64,000 nucleotides of DNA from Cystobacter fuscus DSM 2262 (GCF_000335475.2 NZ_ANAH02000009.1:62001-126000), one strand, 5' to 3'; positions 16,876 through 26,897 are shown, counted from the stretch's first letter. Notes: generated by a model not told the origin, from the sequence alone. Program-made: numbers and translations.

Positions 16876-19800
16876 TCAGGCGCCCGCCATCTCGCCCAGG
16901 TTCCGGATGAGCACCTCGCGTGGCTTGGCCCCGTCCGCCGGGCCCACCACGCCATCGCGCTCCATGCGCTCGATCATTCGCGCCGAGCGGTTGTAGCCGA
17001 TGCGCATCTTGCGCTGGAGCATGGAGATGGACACGGCCTTCATCTCGCTCACCGTGGCCAACGCCTGATCGTACAGCTCGTCGGACAGGTCGTCCTCCTC
17101 GCCGCCACCGCCCTCGCCGTCCTCGTCGCGCGGCTTGAGGATGGACTCGTCGTAGACGGGCTTGCCCTGGGCCTTGAGGTGGTCCACCGCCCCCTTAATT
17201 TCATTCTCGGAGACGTAGGCGCCGTGCACGCGCTGCAGGTGCGCGCTCGTGGGCGGCATGATGAGCATGTCGCCCATGCCCAGCAGGGCCTCGGCGCCCA
17301 CCGTGCCCAGAATGGTCATCGAGTCCGGCTTGGAGCGCAGCATGAAGCTGATGCGCGTGGGGAAGTTGGCCTTGATGATGCCCGTGACGACGTCCGTGGA
17401 CGGGCGCTGCGTGGCCACCATGAGGTGGATGCCGGCGGCGCGCGCCATCTGCGCCAGGCGCGCCACGTACGTCTCCACCTCGCGGCTGGCCACCATCATC
17501 AGGTCCGCCAGCTCGTCGATGATGACCACGATGTAGGGCAGCTTCTTCCACTCCTTCTTCTCCTCCTCGGGAGTGGAGGACTCGCCCGCGGCCTCGAGCG
17601 CGGCGTCCACCGCGTCGTCCATGCCGTCGTCGTCGTCCGCGTCCTCGGCGCCCTGCTGCTCGGGCGCGTCCTCGGACTCGGACAGGGCCTCGCGCACCTC
17701 CTCGTCGTCGTCGAAGCGGGGCGCGGCGACGCCCGGACCCGTGCTCGCGGCGGCGGCGGGCTCCTCGATGATGGCGTCCTCGGGGGTGGCCACGTCCACC
17801 ACGAGCACCTTCTTGGGCTTCTTGGGCGCGGCGGCGGCCTTGCGCGGGGCGGCCTCGGTGGAGCGCGAGGCGCGCTCGGCCTCGGTCGTCTCCACGAGCT
17901 TGTTGAAGCCGGCGATGTTGCGCACGCCCGCCTCGGACAGCATCTGGTAGCGCCGCTCCATCTCCTCCACGGCCCAGCGCAGCGCGAGCGCCGCCTTCTT
18001 GGGATCCGTCACCACGGGCAGCAGCAGGTGGGGGATGCCCTCGTAGACGGACAACTCGAGCATCTTCGGGTCCACCATGATGAAGCGCACCTCCTCGGGC
18101 GTGGACTTGAGGAGGATGCTCATGATCATGGAGTTGACGGCCACGGACTTACCCGAGCCGGTGGTACCCGCGATGAGCAGGTGGGGCGCCTTGGCCAGGT
18201 CGAAGACGTACGGCATGCCCTCGATGTCCTTGCCCACGCACATGGTGAGCTTGCTGCTGGCCTTCTGGAACACGTCCTGCTCGGCGATCTCCTTGAGGTA
18301 GACCGTCTCGCGGTCGCGGTTGGGCACCTCGATGCCGACCACGCCCTTGCCGGGGATGGGGGCGACGATGCGCACGCGCATGGCCTCCATGGCCATGGCC
18401 AGGTCGTCCTGGAGCGCGGCGATCTTGCTCACCTTGATGCCGGGTCCCGGGAGGAACTCGTACATGGTGACCACGGGGCCGGGACGGATCTCCACCACCT
18501 CGCCGGTGATGCCGAAGTCGGCGAGCTTGGCGCGCAGCTTCTCCGCGGTGGTGAGGAAGGCGTCCTTGTCGAGCGCCGAGCGCTCCTTCTTCTCGATGGC
18601 GAGCACGTCCATCGGCGGCAGCGAGAAGCTGGTGCGGCCCCCCACGAACTGGAACTCGTGCTCCTTCTTCTTGACCACGGCGGTGGGCTTGGGCGGGGCC
18701 TTGGGCTCCACGATGAGCGGGGTGCGCGCCGCCTGGGGGGCCGCGGGCGCGGCCGGAGCGGGCACGATCGCCGCGGGCGAGGCGAGCGCCAGGGCGGACG
18801 CGGCGGGCGACGGAGCCGGAGCCTCGGCCTCGGGGGACTCGGTGAGTGCCTCCGCGGCCGGGCCGGTGACGATGTTGGGTGCCTTGCCTCGCTTGCCCTT
18901 GGCGGCGTCCGCGGGAGACGGCTGGGGCGCGGTGGGCACGGCGTTGGCGGCCCCCGAGGGGGACAGGAAGGAGGCCCACACCGGATCCGCGCCGGGCGCG
19001 GGCCTGGCGGCGGCGGTGGGAGCCGTCGGGGCGGTGACGATGTTGGGGACGTGAGCGGGGGCGTCGGCGGCCTTGGCGCGCGCGTCGCGGGCGGCGTCCT
19101 TGGCCTCCTTGGCGGTCTTCTTCGCGAGCGCCAGGCGCTCCTTCTCCTCCTGACGCGCCAGGCGCAGGGCCTCCTCGGCCATGAGCTCCTCCTCGGCGGC
19201 CTCGGCCTCGGCGACGAGCTGCTCGGCCTCCTCCAGCTCCGCCTCCTCCTGCTCGATCTGCGCGAGGAAGGCGGCCTCCTCCTCATCCTCCTGGGCGGCG
19301 CGCTCCTTGCGCTCCTTGTAGGACTCCTTCTGCTGCTCCCAGAAGGCGAGGGCGGCGGCCTCCACCCGCTGGCCGAACGCGCACGCCCCGCTCCACGCGA
19401 GCGAGCACAGCTTGAGGAAGGTGTACTGGGTGCCCACGATGAGGGCCGCGGCGCACACGGTGGTCACCAGGATGATGGTGCCCACGGTGGAGAAGAGGCC
19501 GACCAGCAGCCCCCCGAGCGTGGCGCCGATGAAGCCGCCGGGCGGATGGGCCTGGCCGGGCTGGTTGCCGATGAAGAGCTGGGCGAGCACCGCGCCGCTC
19601 AGGGTGAGCAGCACGAGCGCCACCATCTGCGGCCAGCGGCGCCGCTCGCGGTTGCCCACGAAGACGATCATGGCGGCGTAGAGCCCACACAGGGGCAGCA
19701 GATACGCCCAGAAGCCGAGCAGGCCGCGCAGCTGGTCGGCGATGAGGTGGCCGATGGGGCCCACCGCGTTCTGGTAGTTCGTTCCCCGGCGGTCCTTCGC

Positions 19801-19998
19801 GTTGAAGGTGGCCACCGACACCAGTGACAGCACCGAGACCGCCATCAGGAACAGGCCGACGAGGGCCTTGCGGCCGGGACCCGCCTCGACGCCGCCACCT
19901 CCCCGCTTGGCCTTCTTTTCCGCGAGCGCCTTGCGGCGCGTGGCGATCTCCTGCCGCGAAAGGACGGTCTTTTCCCCTCTGGCCTTCCGTTCCGCCAT
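16876..19998 (-). CDS. ftsK: DNA translocase FtsK with acidic motor-domain insertion
   Basis: About 1040 residues. Four membrane helices occupy roughly 45-205, followed by a long Glu/Ala- and Pro-rich linker (about 210-460). The motor has the alpha/beta domains with Walker A GTTGSGKS near residue 610 and Walker B YIVVIIDELADLMM near 825, and ends with the winged-helix gamma domain (about 970-1035) that reads KOPS-like polarity sequences. The protein couples division to chromosome dimer resolution. A stretch of about 125 residues, rich in Asp, Glu, Ala and Lys, separates GVRNIAGFNKLV from LPYIVVIID, far longer than the short loop there in E. coli FtsK. ATG 19998 is chosen because it starts just before a basic cytoplasmic segment. 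Confidence 0.95.
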   Translation of the reverse strand: MAERKARGEKTVLSRQEIATRRKALAEKKAKRGGGGVEAGPGRKALVGLFLMAVSVLSLVSVATFNAKDRRGTNYQNAVGPIGHLIADQLRGLLGFWAYLLPLCGLYAAMIVFVGNRERRRWPQMVALVLLTLSGAVLAQLFIGNQPGQAHPPGGFIGATLGGLLVGLFSTVGTIILVTTVCAAALIVGTQYTFLKLCSLAWSGACAFGQRVEAAALAFWEQQKESYKERKERAAQEDEEEAAFLAQIEQEEAELEEAEQLVAEAEAAEEELMAEEALRLARQEEKERLALAKKTAKEAKDAARDARAKAADAPAHVPNIVTAPTAPTAAARPAPGADPVWASFLSPSGAANAVPTAPQPSPADAAKGKRGKAPNIVTGPAAEALTESPEAEAPAPSPAASALALASPAAIVPAPAAPAAPQAARTPLIVEPKAPPKPTAVVKKKEHEFQFVGGRTSFSLPPMDVLAIEKKERSALDKDAFLTTAEKLRAKLADFGITGEVVEIRPGPVVTMYEFLPGPGIKVSKIAALQDDLAMAMEAMRVRIVAPIPGKGVVGIEVPNRDRETVYLKEIAEQDVFQKASSKLTMCVGKDIEGMPYVFDLAKAPHLLIAGTTGSGKSVAVNSMIMSILLKSTPEEVRFIMVDPKMLELSVYEGIPHLLLPVVTDPKKAALALRWAVEEMERRYQMLSEAGVRNIAGFNKLVETTEAERASRSTEAAPRKAAAAPKKPKKVLVVDVATPEDAIIEEPAAAASTGPGVAAPRFDDDEEVREALSESEDAPEQQGAEDADDDDGMDDAVDAALEAAGESSTPEEEKKEWKKLPYIVVIIDELADLMMVASREVETYVARLAQMARAAGIHLMVATQRPSTDVVTGIIKANFPTRISFMLRSKPDSMTILGTVGAEALLGMGDMLIMPPTSAHLQRVHGAYVSENEIKGAVDHLKAQGKPVYDESILKPRDEDGEGGGGEEDDLSDELYDQALATVSEMKAVSISMLQRKMRIGYNRSARMIERMERDGVVGPADGAKPREVLIRNLGEMAGA

Positions 19999-20188
19999 GA
20001 CTTTGCTCACACTCTCCGTAGCTGCCTGTAGCAGCCGACGGCCGGAGTGTAGGGAGGGCAGGGGGGCGGTCAATTTTCCGGCGGTCCATCCCCGGGGGCG
20101 CCGGCGTGACTACTTTGGAGCACCGGGACGGGGCGGAGCATGTATCTTGCGCCCCCGCTGCGTATCCTCACCCCAGGAGTCCTGGATC

Positions 20189-20518
20189 ATGGCCCACACG
20201 GACAAGCCCTCCACCAACGAAGACGATTACTTCGCCCAAGAGGAGATCGAGCAGAAGCGCAAGCTGGCCCACCAGCAGGCCCAGGCCCTGGCCGCCCAGC
20301 AGCGCGAGGAGCTCAAGAAGCTGCACTTCATGAAGTGCCCCAAGTGCGGCATGGATCTGCACAAGCTCACCAAGGGCGACGTGGAGATCGACACGTGCTT
20401 CAACTGCCACGGCGTCTTCCTGGACTCGGGCGAGCTGGAGCGGCTGCAGGCGCACATGGCGCACGAGAAGGACGGCCGGTGGATGGGCGCCATCCTCAAC
20501 CTCTTCAAGAACAAGTAG
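20189..20518 (+). CDS. TFIIB-type zinc-ribbon protein
   Basis: A 109-residue cytoplasmic protein. The N-terminal half is a charged helix rich in Glu, Gln and Lys that may form a coiled coil. A zinc ribbon follows with CPKCGMDL and, 20 residues on, CFNCHGVFLDSGEL; the four cysteines and the GxFLDxGEL ending match the zf-TFIIB family. The function is unknown. The start has a CCAGGAG site. It lies 23 bases upstream of gatC and probably opens that operon. Confidence 0.9.
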   Translation: MAHTDKPSTNEDDYFAQEEIEQKRKLAHQQAQALAAQQREELKKLHFMKCPKCGMDLHKLTKGDVEIDTCFNCHGVFLDSGELERLQAHMAHEKDGRWMGAILNLFKNK

Positions 20519-20541
20519 TCCCGCGCGGGAGCGACCGGTCC

Positions 20542-20829
20542 ATGAAGCTCTCTGTCGAGCAGGTCCGCCATGTGGCCACTCTCGCCCGCCTCTCCCTGTC
20601 TCCGGGGGAGGAGGAGCGCTATGCCGAGCAGCTCTCCGCCGTGCTCGACGCGGTGGCGCAGCTGCAGGAGCTGGACGTGAGCGGAGTGGAACCCACCTCC
20701 CATGCCACGCTCGCCGCCTCGCTGTTGCGCGAGGACGAGCCGCGGCCCTCGCTGCCTCCGGACCGGGCGCTGGCCAACGCGCCTGCCCGGGGAGGCACCA
20801 GCTTCGCCGTCCCGAAGATCCTGGAGTGA
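20542..20829 (+). CDS. gatC: Aspartyl/glutamyl-tRNA(Asn/Gln) amidotransferase subunit C
   Basis: A 95-residue subunit that wraps around GatA and stabilises the GatCAB complex. The pattern [24 protein letters not shown], followed by VSGVEPTSH and the C-terminal SFAVPKILE, is typical of GatC. The complex converts misacylated Glu-tRNA(Gln) or Asp-tRNA(Asn) to the correct amide. It is followed after four bases by gatA. Confidence 0.96.
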   Translation: MKLSVEQVRHVATLARLSLSPGEEERYAEQLSAVLDAVAQLQELDVSGVEPTSHATLAASLLREDEPRPSLPPDRALANAPARGGTSFAVPKILE

Positions 20830-20833
20830 CGCC

Positions 20834-22294
20834 ATGTCGTTGACCGACCTCACCCTCCTGGAGCTGGCGGCGAAGCTGGCCTCGGGCGAGATCAGTTCCG
20901 TGGAAGCCACGCGCGCGTGCCTGGCGCGCATCGCGCAGGTGGACGGGAAGGTGAAGGCCTTCCTGCGGCTGGACGAGCACGGGGCCCTGGCGGCCGCCGA
21001 GGCCAGTGACGCGCGCCGCGTCACGGGCACGCGGCTGGGGCCGCTGGATGGCGTGCCGGTGGCCGTCAAGGACATCTTCCTCACCGAGGGGGTGGAGACC
21101 ACGTGCGCCTCGCGCGTGCTCCAGGGCTTCGTGCCCCCCTATGACGCCACGGCGGTGCGGCTGCTCAAGCAGGCGGGCATGCCGGTGGTGGGCAAGCTCA
21201 ACCAGGACGAGTTCGCCATGGGCTCGTCCAACGAGTCGAGCGCCTATGGCCCGTGCCACAACCCGTGGGATTTGACGCGCACGCCGGGAGGCTCCTCGGG
21301 CGGCTCGGCGGCGGCGTTGGCGGCGCGCGAGGTGTTCGGCACGCTGGGCACGGACACGGGCGGCTCCATCCGCCAGCCGGCGGCGCTCACCAACACCGTG
21401 GGCCTCAAGCCCACCTACGGGCGGGTGTCGCGCTACGGCGTCATCGCCTACGCCTCGTCCCTGGACGCTCCCGGCCCCATGGCCCGCACGGTGGGGGACG
21501 TGGCCGCGCTGCTGCAGGTGCTCGCGCGGCATGATCCGCTCGACTCCACGTCGGCGCTGGTGGACGTGCCGGACTACTCCGCGGACCTGGAGCACGGGGT
21601 GGCGGGGCTGCGCCTGGGCGTGCCGCGCGAGTACTTCGTCGAGGGCATGGATCCGGAGGTGGAGGCGTCGGTGCGCGCGGCGCTCGAGACCTACGAGAAG
21701 CTCGGCGCCACGCTGGTGGACGTGTCCCTGCCCCACACGAAGTACGCGCTGGCCACCTATTACCTGCTGGCCCCGGCGGAGGCGTCGAGCAACCTGGCGC
21801 GCTACGACGGCGTGCGCTACGGCTTCCGGGCGCGCGAGGGCCGGGGGCTCAAGGAGATGTACGGCCAGACGCGCGAGCAGGGCTTCGGCGCCGAGGTGAA
21901 GCGCCGCATCATGTTGGGCACCTACGCGCTGTCGGCGGGCTACTACGACGCCTACTACGTGCGGGCCCAGAAGGTGCGCACGCTCATCCGCGAGGACTTC
22001 TCGCGGGCCTTCGCGCAGGTGGACGCGTTGTTGACGCCCACCTCGCCCGTGCCGGCGTTCAAGCTGGGCGAGAAGGTGGATGACCCGCTGTCCATGTACC
22101 TCATGGACGTGTGCACGCTGCCGTGCAACCTGGCGGGGCTGCCCGGGCTGTCCTTGCCGTGCGGTTTCACCAAGGCGGGCCTGCCCATCGGCCTGCAGCT
22201 CATGGGTCGGCCGTTCGACGAGGCGAAGCTGCTGCGCATCGGCCGCGCCTTCGAGCGCGAGCATGACTTCACGCGCCGCCTGGCGCCTGTTTGA
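20834..22294 (+). CDS. gatA: Aspartyl/glutamyl-tRNA amidotransferase subunit A
   Basis: A 486-residue amidase-signature enzyme that releases ammonia from glutamine for the GatB kinase/transferase. The Ser-cisSer-Lys triad is visible: the Lys in VAVKDIF, the [11 protein letters not shown] stretch, and the nucleophilic Ser in [11 protein letters not shown]. Length and motif order match the family. It sits between gatC (four-base gap) and gatB (20-base gap). Confidence 0.97.
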   Translation: MSLTDLTLLELAAKLASGEISSVEATRACLARIAQVDGKVKAFLRLDEHGALAAAEASDARRVTGTRLGPLDGVPVAVKDIFLTEGVETTCASRVLQGFVPPYDATAVRLLKQAGMPVVGKLNQDEFAMGSSNESSAYGPCHNPWDLTRTPGGSSGGSAAALAAREVFGTLGTDTGGSIRQPAALTNTVGLKPTYGRVSRYGVIAYASSLDAPGPMARTVGDVAALLQVLARHDPLDSTSALVDVPDYSADLEHGVAGLRLGVPREYFVEGMDPEVEASVRAALETYEKLGATLVDVSLPHTKYALATYYLLAPAEASSNLARYDGVRYGFRAREGRGLKEMYGQTREQGFGAEVKRRIMLGTYALSAGYYDAYYVRAQKVRTLIREDFSRAFAQVDALLTPTSPVPAFKLGEKVDDPLSMYLMDVCTLPCNLAGLPGLSLPCGFTKAGLPIGLQLMGRPFDEAKLLRIGRAFEREHDFTRRLAPV

Positions 22295-22314
22295 GAACCC
22301 TTGTCGGAGACGCC

Positions 22315-23754
22315 ATGTCCCTGAGCGATTTCCAGCCGGTCATCGGGCTCGAGGTCCATGCCCAGCTTCTGACGCACACGAAGATCTTCTGCGGCTGCTC
22401 CACCTCGTTCGGGGCGGCGCCCAACCACCACACGTGCCCCGTGTGCCTGGGGCTGCCCGGGGTGTTGCCGGTGCTCAACACGCGCGTGGTGGAGTTCGCC
22501 ATCCGCACGGGCCTGGCGCTCGGGTGCACGGTGAAGAAGACGAGCGTGTGGAGCCGGAAGAACTACTTCTATCCGGACCTGCCCAAGGGCTATCAGATCA
22601 CCCAGTTCGATCAGCCCATCTGCGAGTGGGGCCAGCTCTCCATCGACACGCCCGAGGGAGAGAAGCTCATCCGCGTGCGCCGCATCCACATGGAGGAGGA
22701 CGCGGGCAAGAGCGTGCACGACGCCTCGGCGAGCGAGAGCCTGGTGGACCTCAACCGCGCGGGCGTGCCGCTCCTGGAGATCGTCAGCGAGCCGGACCTG
22801 CGCAGCGCGGACGAGGCGGTGGACTACCTCAAGGCGCTGCGCGACGTGCTGGTGTACCTGGGCGTGAACGACGGCAACATGGAGGAGGGCTCGTTCCGCT
22901 GCGACGCCAACGTATCGGTGATGCGCAAGGGCGCCACCGTGTATGGCCAGCGCGTGGAGCTCAAGAACATCAACTCGTTCCGCTTCGTGAAGCAGGCCAT
23001 CGAGTACGAGATCTCCCGGCAGGTGGACCTGCTGGAGACGGGTGGGAAGATCGATCAGGAGACGCGGCTGTACGACCCCAACCGGGGCGAGACGCGCTCG
23101 ATGCGCTCGAAGGAGGAGGCGCACGATTACCGCTACTTCCCCGAGCCGGACCTGCCGCCCTTGCACGTGACGGACGCGCAGCTCGAGGCGGCGGCCCAGG
23201 CGCTGCCGGAGCTGCCGCGGGCGAAGGTGTCGCGCTTCATGAGCCAGTACGGCCTGCCCGCGTACGACGCGAAGATCCTCTGCGCCGAGCGCCCGCTCGC
23301 GGACTACTTCGAGGCGGTGGCGCAGCACTTCAAGGACTACAAGCGGCTGTCGAACTGGTTCCTCGGCGAGCTGCTGCGGCTGCTCAAGGACGAGGGCGGC
23401 ACCGTCACCACGCTGCGCTTCTCGACGGTGCAGTTCTCGAACCTGCTCACGGCGGTGGAGAAGGGGACCATCTCGGCGAACGCGGGCAAGGACGTGTTCG
23501 GGGAGATGTTCCGCACGGGCAGGGAGCCCGAGGCCATCATCGCGGACAAGGGGCTCGCGCAGGTGAGCGACACGGGCGCCATCGAGGCCGTGGTGGACGA
23601 CATCCTCGCGAAGAACGCGGGCGAGGTGGAGAAGTACCGGGCGGGCAAGAAGCAGATCTACGGCTTCTTCGTGGGCCAGGTGATGAAGGCCATGAAGGGC
23701 AAGGGCAACCCCGCCCTGGTGAACGACCTGCTCAAGAAGAAGCTGGGCGAGTAA
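22315..23754 (+). CDS. gatB: Aspartyl/glutamyl-tRNA amidotransferase subunit B
   Basis: A 479-residue subunit that phosphorylates the misacylated tRNA side chain and transfers ammonia delivered from GatA. Hallmarks are IGLEVHAQL at the start, the paired cysteine zinc site formed by CGCS and CPVCLGLPG, and the [10 protein letters not shown] block. The C-terminal YqeY-like tail ends with [21 protein letters not shown]. The ATG at 22315 is preferred over a TTG eight codons upstream. Confidence 0.97.
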   Translation: MSLSDFQPVIGLEVHAQLLTHTKIFCGCSTSFGAAPNHHTCPVCLGLPGVLPVLNTRVVEFAIRTGLALGCTVKKTSVWSRKNYFYPDLPKGYQITQFDQPICEWGQLSIDTPEGEKLIRVRRIHMEEDAGKSVHDASASESLVDLNRAGVPLLEIVSEPDLRSADEAVDYLKALRDVLVYLGVNDGNMEEGSFRCDANVSVMRKGATVYGQRVELKNINSFRFVKQAIEYEISRQVDLLETGGKIDQETRLYDPNRGETRSMRSKEEAHDYRYFPEPDLPPLHVTDAQLEAAAQALPELPRAKVSRFMSQYGLPAYDAKILCAERPLADYFEAVAQHFKDYKRLSNWFLGELLRLLKDEGGTVTTLRFSTVQFSNLLTAVEKGTISANAGKDVFGEMFRTGREPEAIIADKGLAQVSDTGAIEAVVDDILAKNAGEVEKYRAGKKQIYGFFVGQVMKAMKGKGNPALVNDLLKKKLGE

Positions 23755-23837
23755 TCCAGCGGGGGGTGTTGAGAAGCGGACGGGGGGAGCCCATTCCGAG
23801 CCGGACGGTCTTTTCTTCACAAGCTGGATAAACGTGA

Positions 23838-24614
23838 ATGTCGGGGATGAGCACTTTTACCCTCGAGAATTCGATCGTTCGGAAGATCTGGGGTGACGCC
23901 GACGTCATCCTGCTCCTCTTCGCGGGAGCCGCGGCGGAGTACTCGTTGCATCGCTCCGTGGATTGGCTGGCCTTCACGGGCTCCATCCTGAAGGATCCGA
24001 TCGGGCGCATCTTCGCGACGGTGGCGTTCGCCCAGGACATCGCCTTCAGCAGCGTCCAGAAGTCCAACGCGAAGCTGGCGCAGATCAACGCCATCCACAA
24101 GGCGGTCGAGCGCAAGCGGGGCATGTCGATGCCGGACTGGGCGCACCGGGACGTCCTGTACCTCGTGCTGGACTATTCGGAGCGGGCCTTCACCCTGGTG
24201 CACCGGCCACTCACCGCCGAGGAGCAGGAGGGCATCTACCAATACACCCGGAGGATCGGCGAGGGGCTGGGGATGCGCGGCCTGCCCGCGAGCTACCCGG
24301 AGTGGCGGCGGCACCGCAACACGATCATCTCCGAGAATCTGGTGTACAGCGACTACACCCGGGAGTTGATGAAGTCGTTCCGGAGGGATCTGGGTCCGTG
24401 GCGCTTCCAGTTGCTCCTGCAGGCCCAGGGCCTCATCACGCCCGAGCCCGTGCGCAACCTGCTCGGTCTGAATCCGCTTCCGGGGCTGAACCAGGCGCTC
24501 CAGCTCTACCGGTTCCTGGTGGCGAGTGGCCTGCGGGGCATCATCCAGAAGACGCTCATCCCCCCGGATCATCTGTCGGCCGTCCAGTCGCTCGACCTGT
24601 CGAGGGCGGCCTGA
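23838..24614 (+). CDS. MpaB/DUF2236-like oxygenase family protein
   Basis: About 258 residues. The DPIGRIFATVAFAQDIAF segment, a conserved HRDVLYLVLDYSERAF helix, and a basic ASYPEWRRHRNTII block are consistent with the DUF2236 family related to the latex-clearing and MpaB oxygenases, which bind haem or act as membrane-associated oxygenases. Two start codons, 23838 and 23847, are possible and neither has a strong ribosome-binding site. It stands alone between gatB and a small membrane protein. The substrate is unknown. Confidence 0.8.
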   Translation: MSGMSTFTLENSIVRKIWGDADVILLLFAGAAAEYSLHRSVDWLAFTGSILKDPIGRIFATVAFAQDIAFSSVQKSNAKLAQINAIHKAVERKRGMSMPDWAHRDVLYLVLDYSERAFTLVHRPLTAEEQEGIYQYTRRIGEGLGMRGLPASYPEWRRHRNTIISENLVYSDYTRELMKSFRRDLGPWRFQLLLQAQGLITPEPVRNLLGLNPLPGLNQALQLYRFLVASGLRGIIQKTLIPPDHLSAVQSLDLSRAA

Positions 24615-24734
24615 GTCCAGGGCCTCGCCACGTCGTGGTGGACCGCTCGCCGAGCGGAGAGCCGGGCGGGGTGCGATGAGGGGCTGTCCGCGTACCTATC
24701 CTTGAGGGGCGGTTCGTTTCTCAAGGAGACGCTC

Positions 24735-25283
24735 ATGGATCTCACCCCTGACTGGCACAAGAAGACCCCCCGGGAAGCCGTTCCCGTTCCCCTCGCTGTG
24801 AGCGAGAGCCGCAAGGGCCTCTGGGACAAGAGCGCGGCGGCGGGCATCCCCGCCATGCCCCTGTTCGGCGTGCTGCCCCTGCGCCGGCTCATCCCGCAGG
24901 ACATCCACTCACTGCTGGACTACCAGGGCGCGCTGAGCGTGCTGGGCGCGGGGTTGTTGTCCCGTTGCGCCGTGGCCCGCGCTGCCGGCGTGGTGCTGGG
25001 GTGCGTGGGCCTGAGCGTGTCGCTGCTCACCGACTACCGGCTGAGCCTGCGCAAGCTCATCCCCATCGAGGTACACGAGTGCATCGACCACGTGTGGAGC
25101 CTGAAGGTCATCGCCGCGCCCTTCCTCCTGGGCTACTCGCGCCGGAGCCGGTGGACCACGGTGGTGAACGTCGTGGTGGGGGCGAGCACCATCCTCGGCT
25201 CGCTCTTCACGGACTACCGGGCGCAGCGGGGCGTGCAGTGGGGCAAGGGGCACGTGACGGACCTCGGCCCCGTGGGCGGGTGA
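24735..25283 (+). CDS. Membrane protein with internal duplication
   Basis: About 182 residues. After a polar N-terminus of about 50 residues, four hydrophobic segments are arranged in two similar halves: LRRLIPQDIHSLLDY followed by a helix pair, and LRKLIPIEVHECIDH followed by another. Each half has an Ile-Pro then His and Asp pattern, similar in spirit to SPW-repeat proteins, but I cannot assign a function. The ATG at 24735 has an AAGGAG site. It is convergent with the oxygenase gene eight bases away. Confidence 0.8.
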   Translation: MDLTPDWHKKTPREAVPVPLAVSESRKGLWDKSAAAGIPAMPLFGVLPLRRLIPQDIHSLLDYQGALSVLGAGLLSRCAVARAAGVVLGCVGLSVSLLTDYRLSLRKLIPIEVHECIDHVWSLKVIAAPFLLGYSRRSRWTTVVNVVVGASTILGSLFTDYRAQRGVQWGKGHVTDLGPVGG

Positions 25284-25290
25284 GCCCGGG

Positions 25291-26253
25291 CTACTTGAGC
25301 AGGCCGATCTCCCGCAGCCGCTGCTTGAGGAAGGCGTCGGCGGTGATGGGGGGCTCGCCCGGCTTGTCCGGGGTGACGGTGCTCGGCAGTGGCGCGAGCA
25401 CGCACTCCGGATAGGGGTGGACGAAGAAGGGCATGGAGTAGCGCGTGTTGTCCTCGGCGGGCGAGGGCGGGTTGACCACGCGGTGGGTGGTGGCGGGGAT
25501 GACGCCGTTGGTGATGCGGCTGAGCATGTCGCCCGAGTCCACGACGATCTGCCCGCGCAGCGTGTCCACGGGGATCCACTCGCCATCGCGGGTGAGGATC
25601 TCCAGGCCCGACGCGGTGCCCTCGCACAGGAGGGTGATGAGGTTGATGTCCTCGTGCTCGGCGGCGCGCACCGCGCCCGGGACGAACCTGTCCTTGAGGG
25701 GCGGGTAGTGGATGACGCGCAGCACGGAGGTACCGTCCTGGGCCATGTCGCTGAAGGCGGTGCGCTCGATGCCGAAGTACTCGGCGATGGCTTGCAGCAT
25801 CACCGCCGCCGCCTCGTCGAGCGCGCGGTAGAGGTCGAGCGTGTTGGCGCGGAAGGAGGAGACCTCCTCGGGCCAGATGTTGTGGGCGGCGAGCGCGGGG
25901 CTGCGCGGGTGGCCCGGGGGCAGGTCGCGCCCCACGTGCCAGAACTCCTTGAGGTCGCCCACGGTGCGGTTCTTCGCGTGCTCGCGGCCGAAGGGCGTGT
26001 AGCCGCGCTGTCCGCCGAACTCGGGCACGTGGTAGCGCTGCTTGATGGCCTCGGGCTGGCGGAAGAACGCCTCCACGTCCGCGTAGGTGCGCCGGATGAG
26101 CCCGTCGTCGATGCCGTGGCCCTCGACGGAGACGAACCCGAACTCCTGGAGGGCCTCTCCGAAGACCCGGACGAAGCGGGCGCGCTCCTCGGCGGTGCCG
26201 GAGCGGTAGTGGGACAGATTGACGAGGGGGATGCGGCGGGCGGAACGAGACAT
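25291..26253 (-). CDS. Isopenicillin-N-synthase-like 2OG-Fe(II) oxygenase
   Basis: A 320-residue cytosolic non-haem iron dioxygenase. The N-terminal DIOX_N-like domain contains IPLVNLSHYRSG and GFVSVEGHG. The iron ligands are His200 and Asp202 in HEDINLITLL and His257 in TTHRVVNPP; Arg271 and Ser273 in RYSMPFF would bind the 2-oxoglutarate carboxylate. The family modifies diverse small molecules, so the reaction here is unknown. It is followed on the opposite strand by no partner gene, so it seems to be a single-gene unit. Confidence 0.93.
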   Translation of the reverse strand: MSRSARRIPLVNLSHYRSGTAEERARFVRVFGEALQEFGFVSVEGHGIDDGLIRRTYADVEAFFRQPEAIKQRYHVPEFGGQRGYTPFGREHAKNRTVGDLKEFWHVGRDLPPGHPRSPALAAHNIWPEEVSSFRANTLDLYRALDEAAAVMLQAIAEYFGIERTAFSDMAQDGTSVLRVIHYPPLKDRFVPGAVRAAEHEDINLITLLCEGTASGLEILTRDGEWIPVDTLRGQIVVDSGDMLSRITNGVIPATTHRVVNPPSPAEDNTRYSMPFFVHPYPECVLAPLPSTVTPDKPGEPPITADAFLKQRLREIGLLK

Positions 26254-26305
26254 GGCGCGCGCACTCTACGCGACTCGGCGGGGAGGGCGTGATCCCCGGG
26301 CGGCC

Positions 26306-26767
26306 CTAGAAGATGGCGGCCTCGCAGGCGTTGCTCGGGGCCCGGTCGTCGCAGCGCGTGATGCCCTCGAGGAAGGAGTCCTTCTCGTCCGCCTGGCAGG
26401 TGTCCAGCCTCTGGTAGCACTCCACCTGCTCGTCGAGCTGTCCGAGGTCCTCGGCGTCGCACGCGGCCTGGTGCTGCTCGCAGTGCTCCGGATCGAAGGC
26501 GGGCAGCGGGGAGTGATCCAGACAGCGCTGGGCCTTGCGCTCCACGGCGGCGTAGGCCCTGGCGAGCTCCTGGCAGGTGGAACCCCGGCACCCGCCGAGC
26601 AGCACCACCGTCAGCAGGAGCGGCCAGGCAGGGGAGGGAGGGGCCGGGCGTGATCCCACGAGGGGGGACGCCGAGGCGTAAGGACGTGTAGGCTGGGGCG
26701 GTGGGCTCGCCCTGGGGACGGAGGGGGGAGCGGTCTTCACGTCGGGTATGTGCGCTGATCCCGCCAT
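26306..26767 (-). CDS. Small Cys-rich lipoprotein
   Basis: The C-terminal hundred or so residues are Cys-rich (about nine cysteines) and acidic, preceded by a hydrophobic WPLLLTVVLLGGCRG segment with a lipobox-like GGC. With the ATG at 26767, which has a GGGGAG site, this segment starts about 48 residues in, behind a Pro/Ser-rich stretch; the GTG at 26659 would place it at the N-terminus as expected for a lipoprotein. I report the longer frame but consider the shorter start quite likely. No function can be assigned. It ends 52 bases from the oxygenase start on the same strand. Confidence 0.7.
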   Translation of the reverse strand: MAGSAHIPDVKTAPPSVPRASPPPQPTRPYASASPLVGSRPAPPSPAWPLLLTVVLLGGCRGSTCQELARAYAAVERKAQRCLDHSPLPAFDPEHCEQHQAACDAEDLGQLDEQVECYQRLDTCQADEKDSFLEGITRCDDRAPSNACEAAIF

Positions 26768-26772
26768 CCGCC

Positions 26773-26801
26773 TTGACTCCCCTGGGCTTCTCCCGTAGAT
26801 C
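26773..26801 (+). promoter_or_regulatory. Candidate promoter of the rplU-rpmA-obgE operon
   Basis: TTGACT (26773-26778) is separated by 17 bases from TAGATC (26796-26801), about 95 bases upstream of the rplU ATG. Other AT-rich boxes (for example CTTATAC near 26856) lie closer to the gene, so the exact start is not certain. Confidence 0.4.
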
Positions 26802-26861
26802 GAGCGCCCTTTGCATATAGGACGGGTTTTTCAGTCGTCCGAAATGCTCGCCGGTCTTATA

Positions 26862-26878
26862 CGGGTTGAATCAACCCG
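26862..26878 (+). promoter_or_regulatory. Hairpin in the rplU 5' leader
   Basis: A perfect 7-base inverted repeat, CGGGTTG at 26862-26868 and CAACCCG at 26872-26878, with a three-base AAT loop, lies 19 bases upstream of the rplU start codon. Ribosomal-protein operons are often controlled by such leaders, so feedback by L21 is a reasonable idea, but the stem is short and this is inference. Confidence 0.45.
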
Positions 26879-26897
26879 GACAACCAGGGGTTCGACG

